A stretch of DNA of 64,000 nucleotides. Origin: Rhabdophis nuchalis. Taxonomy: Eukaryota; Chordata; Lepidosauria; Squamata; Natricidae. Position numbers and translations under genes: made by a program. The notes beneath the pieces are model-generated. The model was not told the DNA's origin and made no database searches. It was given only the letters and a program-made list of their open reading frames with translations. The stretch lies in assembly GCA_039707465.1 (NCBI GenBank), contig CM077643.1, forward strand, positions 375,713,919-375,777,918. The letters run 5' to 3'. This document shows, piece after piece, positions 14,501-23,500 of the stretch; positions within the stretch are counted from its first letter, which is position 1, and the number at the start of each line of letters is the position of its first letter.

Positions 14501-17500
14501 CATCACCAATAAGCATCAAAATTGCAGAGTATCTTGAAGAGACTCCATAGACTAAGTGATTTATCTCATAAATTCCATTGAAAGTTATAAGAAGTGAAGA
14601 AGTTAGTCTGCTGGCTGAGGTGGTTAAGTTTACGAACCAGGAACCATGGAAGCTCACACTTTGGGTCAGTTGCTCATTCTAAGCCCAAACTTCTTACAGG
14701 ATTGTTGTCGTGGAGAAAGTTGTGCATGTTCCACCTTGAGGTCCCGAAAGAAAGAGAGGATAAAAATGCAATAGTACAAGAAAGTGCATTCCATTCAATT
14801 ACATATATTTAGAGGTGGGTTCCAAAATGAAGACTCTGTGGTTCCAAAGCCTGGAATTTTTAAATAAAGAATATGGAAGAAAGAGGGAGAGTAAGATAGC
14901 AAGGTTTTGTTCTTTGAATTCAGGAAGACTAGTACCTGCAATGAAACATATGTAAAATACTCCTACATTTCCACAATCTTTCTTTGCTTGTTGAATGAAG
15001 TTAGAACTGAGTTGCATACTACAGGGGTCCCCAACCTTTTTTTCACCAGGGACCGGTTTCATTTTAAAGAAAATTCTGCGGACCGGCTGAGGGGCTCAGC
15101 AGTCATGTGACTGGGTGGGCGTGGCTAACTTTGAAAATGTGAAACTCACTTAACAATGATCTTGGTTAGCAACCAAACTTTTGGCCTCAACTGTGGTCAT
15201 AAGTTCTTTCTTTCTCTCTCTCTCTTTCTTTCTCTTACTTTGTCTCTGTCTCTCTTTTTCTCTCTCGCTATTTCTTTCTTTCTCTCTTTCCCTTTCTCTC
15301 TATTTCTTTCTCTTTCTTTTTCTCTTTCCCTCTTTCTGTATCTTTTCCTGTCTCTTTCTTTCCTTTCTGTCTCTTTCTCTCTGTCTGTCTTTCTCTCTCC
15401 CACTTTTTTCTTTCTTTCTCTCTTTGTGTCTCTCCTTCATCCGCCCATTTCTGTCACTCTGTGTGTGTGTGTGCGTGTGTCTGTCTGTCTTGCATTCATT
15501 CAATCACTCCTTCTGTGTCTCTGTCTATCTTTCTCTCCCTCCCTCCCTCTGTCTCTCTATGTGTGTCTGTCGTCGTCATCGTCGTCCCGTCCCCCCGCCC
15601 CCAGCCTCCTCATCCCGCCTGCCACGCTTGGTCGCTCGTTCGCTCGTTCAGGCTCCGTGGCTGGATAGGAGCCGGGCTGGAGAGGAGGAAGAGGGAGGGG
15701 GGCAGCCCATTGGGCAGAGCGCACGGGAGAACGCAGGAGGATGGTGGGGGCTCTTCCTCCACCCTCGTCGACGGAGGGACTCCTGTGCGCCGCCGGAGCA
15801 ACCCGCCAGTTCCCTCCCCAGCCCGCAGAGCCTCCGCAGTCCCTGGAAGAAAATGAGTGGCCAGCATGCCAGCAGGGGAGGGAATCGGTGGCCGGTCCGG
15901 CGGCGTCCAGGAATCCCTCCGTCGACGAGGGTGGAGGAAGAGGCACACTCCAACGGCACGAACAGCCGCGCCTGCGTTCTCCCGCACGCTGTGCTCAGGG
16001 GGCTGCCTCCTCCTCCCTCCTCCTCCTCTCTAGACCTGCGGCCCGGCTCCCATCCAGCCACGGACCGGCACCGGTCCGCGGCCCGGGGGTTGGGGACCCC
16101 TGGCATACTATATTTAGCTGTATTAACATGTCAGCTATTCTAAGACCATAGTTACTTTTTGACTTATAACAGGTTGCTTAATGACCATTGAAAATTAAGA
16201 AGGATCCCCCTTCCCAAAAGGTAGTTATGACCCAGTTTTGAAATTCCAACACCTTCCCACCCTGCGCGATCACAATTTGGGCTCTTGGCAACTGGTCCAT
16301 ATTTATGGCCTTTTGCAGTGTCCTGCAGTCATATGGCTATTTTTAGAAGGAAACTGGTGTTTACCTCTCGTACCAGCAAAAAAAATATGTCCATTTTGGA
16401 CAATGGATTGACTTAAAAAATGTGGCATTTGCTTGACTGTGAGATTTGCTTTACAATCACTGCAAAATAGTTAACAGATTAACAGAGTTGGAAGGGACCT
16501 CGCAGGTCATCTAGTCCAACCCCCTGCCCAAGCAGGAGACCCTACATCTGCCTCTACCTAGGATTGAACTCACAACTTCCTGATTGGGAGGCGAGAGCTC
16601 TACCTCTAGGCCACAGCACCAGATAAAAAAAAAGCTGTAAAATTGAATCAGTCACTTAAGTGCTTTGACGTATGACTGTCATGACTTGTCAGAAATTCCA
16701 GGGTCCATTACAATGGTAAACCAAAGATTGCATGTACTTTCATTATAAATGTGGCAGTCCAATTCTGTATGCATGTTCTTTCAAATATTTCTGTGTGAAG
16801 AGAGCAAGTTGACAGACCTGCTTTTCCTCATGTGCTTGTTTTCTATGTAGATCTTTCTACTGCAGACTGAAGTGAAGATTTCAGGAAGATCTTCATCTCA
16901 TGACTTGGCTGAATACATGTTCACCCTTTCAAATTTTCTAACTGTGAATCTTGTTCATTTGCTTTCAGGATCTCACTAGTTCCATCAAAATATTCCATGA
17001 CAGTGATGATCTTGGTCATGATGCTCAGTTTCTACTATTTCTCACGCCATGTGAGTAGTTTGCTAAATTACTTATTTTAGGCAGTTGGTACTGTGGAAGC
17101 TCAGTTTGCCATCAAATTCTCTTAAGGTAACTGTATTTTTCAGAATGTTATTATTTCAGAGTGCCTTATCTATCATAGCTTGCCTTTACGTTCCTAAATC
17201 TGCAATCTTTCCAGTCAAACTGGAGGACAACTCTTCTTAAAACAATTTTTATTGGTTTTACATGTTTAAAAGGGAAAAGGGTATATAGGGTATTTTTTTT
17301 ACATTTTAGGACTTCCATGCCAGGGGCGGTGACTGCCCCCAGGGCTTCATACAAAATATGTTTCATTTAATGGTGGTGAGAGATACATATATATCATATC
17401 ATAAAATTCATACATTCAATCATTTGTTCAATATAAACATCCGTTCGGGAATTACAATAATAATTTCAAAAAACCATATTTATTTTTGTGATCTGAGTCT

Positions 17501-20500
17501 CTTTGCTATTGTTTCTTCTTCCTCCTTCCCGCTAATGGGCGTGGCCATGGCCTCTCCCATTCCCTCTTTTTAAACTGGAGGACAACTCAAATGGCAAAGA
17601 TGTTCCTATAAACTGACCAGTCAACTTGTTTTTGAAACTTAACAGTTCTGGATTCCACTGCTTCAGGGCAAAAAAACAAACAAACCCACCCACATAAAAA
17701 GTGTTTCTGTTCTTGCTTAGAACATATAATTCTGTACATATGTACTTTTTTCCCCATCAGATAATAAGATTCATTCAGAATATAAATGATTCAACTTGGT
17801 AATGGCATAGCTTTTTAGTATCATCAAGGAATAAAAGACAACATCAAATTTGAATGTGGGATTTTGGACTTTGTTATCAGAATGACATTTCTCTCCTCTT
17901 CCTCCTCCGCTGCAGGTAGAAAAGTTGGCTAGGACTTTATTCTTATGGAAGATTGATGTTCATAGCCAGAAGGAGCGTGTGTATGAGATGCGGCGCTGGA
18001 ATGAGGCTCTTGTCACCAACATGCTGCCAGAGCATGTGGCACGCCATTTTCTTGGCTCCAAGAAACGAGATGAGGTACATATTGGTAAACAAGAAGTTGA
18101 TGGGCAAAACAGTATGCAAGTAGGATTTTTTTTGTTACGGGGTGGATAGTCAGAAATGAGAATTAAATCAAGTCTGTGTTGGCAACTCCGTATATTCGAG
18201 AGTGTAGTTCATATTACCAAGACTGGAGATAACCAGTATGTTAATCACACTATTAAAATAATTTTCTTCAAGGAAGGCATGCAATTGGTGCATGAACCAA
18301 AGGCGATAAAGGCGCTGCTAGCTGTTGCCACCTTCAGGAGAATGCAGTACTATAAACTAGATAATGTAGAAATTATGAGATGAGATTGAGTATATTACAT
18401 TGCACAATTGAGTACATGAAGGCAATTATGCCTGAATACAGAAGTACCATTTATCTATTTATTTTAATTTTCTCTCTTCCTTTTTGTGTAGGAGCTGTAT
18501 AGTCAGTCTTATGATGAAATTGGTGTTATGTTTGCCTCTATCCCCAACTTTGCCGACTTCTATACAGAGGAAAGTATAAATAATGGTGGGATTGAGTGCC
18601 TTCGCTTCCTCAATGAAATAATCTCAGATTTTGATGCGGTGAGTCATTTTAATTAATAGCTAAAATAACCTCTTGATCAGTTGGCCGAAAGAAAATCAAT
18701 TATTTATTCTAAGAGTTGTCCTTGAAGAGATATGCTTCCTGTGTTAGGAACTATGAGTTTTGTTACATAGCAGTATTGAAATCTCTTATTTTATTTAAAC
18801 TACCTAATGTATTGATTGTCATGAATTGGTAAGACTTGAGAATTTCATTATACAAATCTGTTTATCAGTATATACCTTGCTTTTGGTGGTAGTGCTGAAG
18901 AAAAAAAAAGTTATGTGCCAAACGCACTCTCAAAACCAATTTATAGGTGATCCACAAAAGTGAAACCATGTTGAAGAACAACTTTGTAATTAAACTATCA
19001 GCTTGTTTTAGCACCAGTGCCATTTTCAGGAATTCCTTGTGTCCTCAAACCTAACGACAATTCCATTATACAAAGTAAGAGAGGCATAGGTTCAAAACAC
19101 TGATAGTGTTAAATGTTTCATAATACAGATAATTGCAGTTCCTAAACCAAACACTTGCCATATTTAATAGTCTTCTGCCAAGTCAAGGTAGCTACATGGA
19201 TTTTTTTTGCCTAAGAAAATCCTGCCTTAGTGGACTACTTAGCTTAAAACAGGTCAGTTGTCAACAGAGATAGCCAAAGTCTGCTCCCTCTTTTGAAACA
19301 TTCAATTATGTCCATATTAATCGCAAGGAACCAGAAGAATTGGTCTGTCTTAATCCTGCCACTGATCACTTTATATCATAAATGCTCACCCCTGAATTCC
19401 CTTCCCCTTCAAAAAAGGGGGAGAAGATCATGTGAATTCACTCTCTTCTGACCCTTGGGAGTAAATGTCAATGCCACATATCTTCATTTACTGCACTGAT
19501 ACATTTTTGTCAGTTTGCTCTAGGGCAGTGGTTCTCAACCTGTGGCTTGGGACCCTTTTGGGGGTCGAACGACTCTTTCACAGGAGTCGCCTAAGACCAT
19601 CGGAAAACACATATTTCCAATGGTCTTAGGAACCGAGACACCAATTTTATGATTGGGGGGTCACCACAACATGAGGAACTGTATTAAAGGGTCGCAGCAT
19701 TGGGAAGGTTGAGAACCACTGCTCTAGGGCAGGGGTCTGCAAAGTCGGCTCTTTTAAGACTGGTGGACTTCAACTTCCAGAGTTCCCCAGCCAGCATAGC
19801 TGGCTGGGGAATTCTGAGAGTTGAAGTCCACCAGTCTTAAAAGAGCCGACTTTGCAGACCCCTGCTCTAGGGCAACTTAATTTAAAATATTTAAGCATGC
19901 AAATCTAGCATATGCACAGACAGCATACTTCTTTCACGTTATTGCTTATATTATATGCTTCATGAGGTGGGTAGCATCTCTATGCAATTTTTTACCTGAG
20001 GCACACACAGTAGGGAGAACTGCAGTCCTGTATAAATGTGTCTGGGCATACATTACATTAATAGGGTTGACGTGTATAAGATTGCATTGTAAGATCAAGA
20101 ATTGGTCCTTAGCGTTTCTGATCAGCTGCATAGCATCCCAAATCTACCTTTCTGACTGATATATTGATCCTTGCAATAATTATTGGTATCTCTGACTCTC
20201 ACAGCTCCTGGATGATCCCCAGTTCCGATGCATCACTAAAATCAAAACCATTGGCAGTACATACATGGCAGCTTCTGGTGTGACACCTGATGTCAACAGC
20301 AATGGTTACAACACTGTTAAGGTAAGCAGTGAAAGGAAGAGAGAAGAATTACGACTGTGGAAGTAGCCAGCTAACCCCCATGGTCACATGATCACATTTT
20401 ATGTGCTTGACAACTAGGTCATATTTATGATTGTTTGCAGTCTCCCCAATTTGTAACACCCTTCACAATTTTTCTGTAAGGCCTTGATTAATATGGAATT

Positions 20501-23500
20501 AATTGCCTGTCTAGTTTAAGAGTAGAGAACCTGTGAACCTCCAGATTTATTTATATAGCGTATGGCACATGTTAGCCAGGGATCACCGAAGTGGCTGCCT
20601 GCCTGTGTGAAAGGAATTTTTTGGGGTGGTGTTATCTTTACCCGCGAGATGTCTGAATGCGGGTAGGCCAGGGATCTGCAAAGTTGGCTCTTTTAAGACT
20701 GGTGGACTTCAACTCCCAGAATTGGCTGGGGAATTCATAGCTGGCTGGGGAATTCTGCGAATTGAAGTCCACCAGTCTTAAAAGAGCCAACTTTGCAGAC
20801 CCCTGGGGTAGGTAATTGAGGCTCCTTTCTTGTCCCTATGTGGTTTGTTCGCTCACGGAAGTCAAGCCACTCACCTTAGCGGTGGGCAGGCCCAGCATCT
20901 TACCAGGTGAGCCACCGCGGCCCCTCCAGCTTCTTCTGAATAACAACTCACTACAGACCTAACCAAAATATCGAAAAATGGAACTGATGTTGGGAACTAA
21001 CTAAAGGGCTATAGATACCACAGCCTAATAATCAGGTATAACTTGTTTGAATTTATTGTGACTGCCCATTTCAACAGACTCTGGGCAGCTTACAAAAAAT
21101 CTATTACAAAATGAAAACAATTACAAATATGGACAAAATAAGATAGGCCAGACTCAAAAACCTTGTGAGTCGTTAGGAAATAAGAACATAAGAATAGCCT
21201 TGCTGGAACAGGCCACGGCCCATCCAGTCCAGCATTCTGTCTCACACAGTGGCTCACCATTTGCTTCAGGGTCTTCCCAAGCAGATGTCTTCACCTGCTT
21301 ATGATTCCCTGCAAATGGCATTGAGAGATATCCTGCCTATCTCTCCAACCCGGAGGGTGTCCTTAGGCATCCATAATGATAGCCATGGATACCCTTGTTT
21401 TCCATGAAGTTTTAATATATGTGTATACATTTAACAAAGTCTAACATGTGTAAGAGATTTGGGATCTAGACTTACTCAGGGTAGCTTGTAGTAAAAGTTA
21501 AAACTGGAGACGTGTTCCTCTTCAGGTTCTTACTTTTGGTGTTTTGCCTTCTCTAGAAGGAAGATCTTTCAGAAAAGGAGCGCTGGCAACATTTGGCAGA
21601 TCTTGCAGACTTTGCCTTAGCCATGAAAGAGACCTTGATGAACATTAACTATCAGTCCTTCAATAACTTCATGCTGCGAATAGGCAAGTGGGGTATCCTG
21701 TGTGATAAATATGGGCTAGATGGGACTAATCACATTACACTGGAACATTGTAACTGATTAATATCAGACTCAGGGCAAAGGGAACGCTTATACAAGGCAT
21801 ATTACCAGATAATAGCTGTTGGTTTAGATCAGGGGTTCCCAAACTTGGCAACTTTAAGACTTGTGGACTTCAACTCTAAGAATTCTCCTGCCAGCATAGC
21901 TGGTTGGAGAATTCTGGGAGTTGAAGTCCACAAGTCTTAAAGTTGCCAAGTTTGGGAACCCCTGGTTTAGATGGCTTTAATAGATGCCCTAAAGGAAAAA
22001 GAGGAGGAAAAGTCTATCAGCCAAATGTTCCAAGAGGTTCCCTTTCTAAATATTAATACCCGATGAACAACAGTGAAGTGGGGAGGATGCTGCTTCACCC
22101 ATACCTTTGGGCTCCCAAATCTAGATATTTGACTGGGTACTGTGAAAAATAGTGTCTTGATTTTATTGTTCAAATCCATTAGGGATTTTAGTTTTTCCTA
22201 CTTGGGGTCTTGTTCTGGCTCTGCGACAGACCGAAAAGTACTGTTGAATACTTGATGCTTTCGTTTCTCACTTTCTCTTTTTGTTATAATGTACTGACAG
22301 GCATGAATAAAGGAGCAGTGCTAGCAGGGGTTATTGGTGCCCGTAAACCTCACTATGATATTTGGGGGAACACTGTGAATGTCGCAAGCAGGATGGAGTC
22401 CACAGGTGTCATGGGAAATATACAGGTGGGGATACTCTTCTGCTCTGAGCGGGAACAGGAAGGTTTCTGAAAATGGTGGCAGTTAACTGTGATTATAGAG
22501 CCTTCTGACTCTTAACTGCATTCAATCCAGCTTTAATGACTACTGTGTAGTAAGGGCAGAAAGGGTTAGAAACTGTGGCCACAGATGGAGACAGTAGGGG
22601 TCAATATGATAGCAGCATTGTATGGAATCTCATTATTTCTTATATATTAGGATGCTCTGAAAAGGTACAAGAAACTTATCTAAAGTGATTTCTCAGTTCA
22701 CTTCAATGCAGATTATAATGGGAGCTCTGTGTAAATCAGATAATTTTAAAGGAATTATATTCAAGTCACACTGAATGCCAGCAGAACTTGGTGGCTTAAT
22801 TACAATCTTAAGACACAGCAGCAGACAATCAATTGGGCTCACCCATATATAATGAACCATTGTAATTCGCAGTCAATGCACTGCTCATTCTGATTGAAGG
22901 TGATCAGAATATATTGGCATAGTTACTTAATTGGGTAACCCAGAGATAAGGAAGAGCTGTGGTGGCTCAGTGGTTAAGAGTGCAGTGCTGCAGGCTACTT
23001 CTGCTGCCTATTGGCTACCTGCAATTTTGCAGTTTGAATCTCACCAGGCTCAAGGTTGACTCAGCCTTCCATCCTTCCCAGGTGGGTTAAATGAGGGCCC
23101 AGATTGTTGGGGGCAATAGACTGACTCTGTAAACCGCTTTACAGAGTGCTATTGCTATAAATCTAAGTGCTATTGCTATTGGTTATAATGGTGAGGGAAC
23201 TGACTTCCCACAGACCCTCGCCTGCCATTATTGACCATCAGAAACTGCTGTTAAACAGATAAGGAACTCCCAAGGTTCTCCAAAAGATAGATGGGAGTGT
23301 TACTGTCAGTTGTGCAGCATTTTAACAAAGCCCAAACTAAAAGAAAAGGTATTTAATAATTTAATGATTAATGCTCTTTGCCTATATACTTTCCCCTCCT
23401 GAAAATCAGGAAGTGATTTCAGGTAAGTAACGGGTTTCCAAAATGATGAAACATAACTTAATAGAACCATATATTTGTAGAGTACATTTTCCTGCTTTTA

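Noticed and set aside
14885..14970. Candidate ADCY3 micro-exon (acceptor gaattcag, donor gtaaaa)
   Set aside because: Its 28-bp length breaks the reading phase between the exons at 14080 and 16969.
15181..16143. 320-codon ORF
   Set aside because: Same artefact as at 8715-9771, from the second copy of that element.
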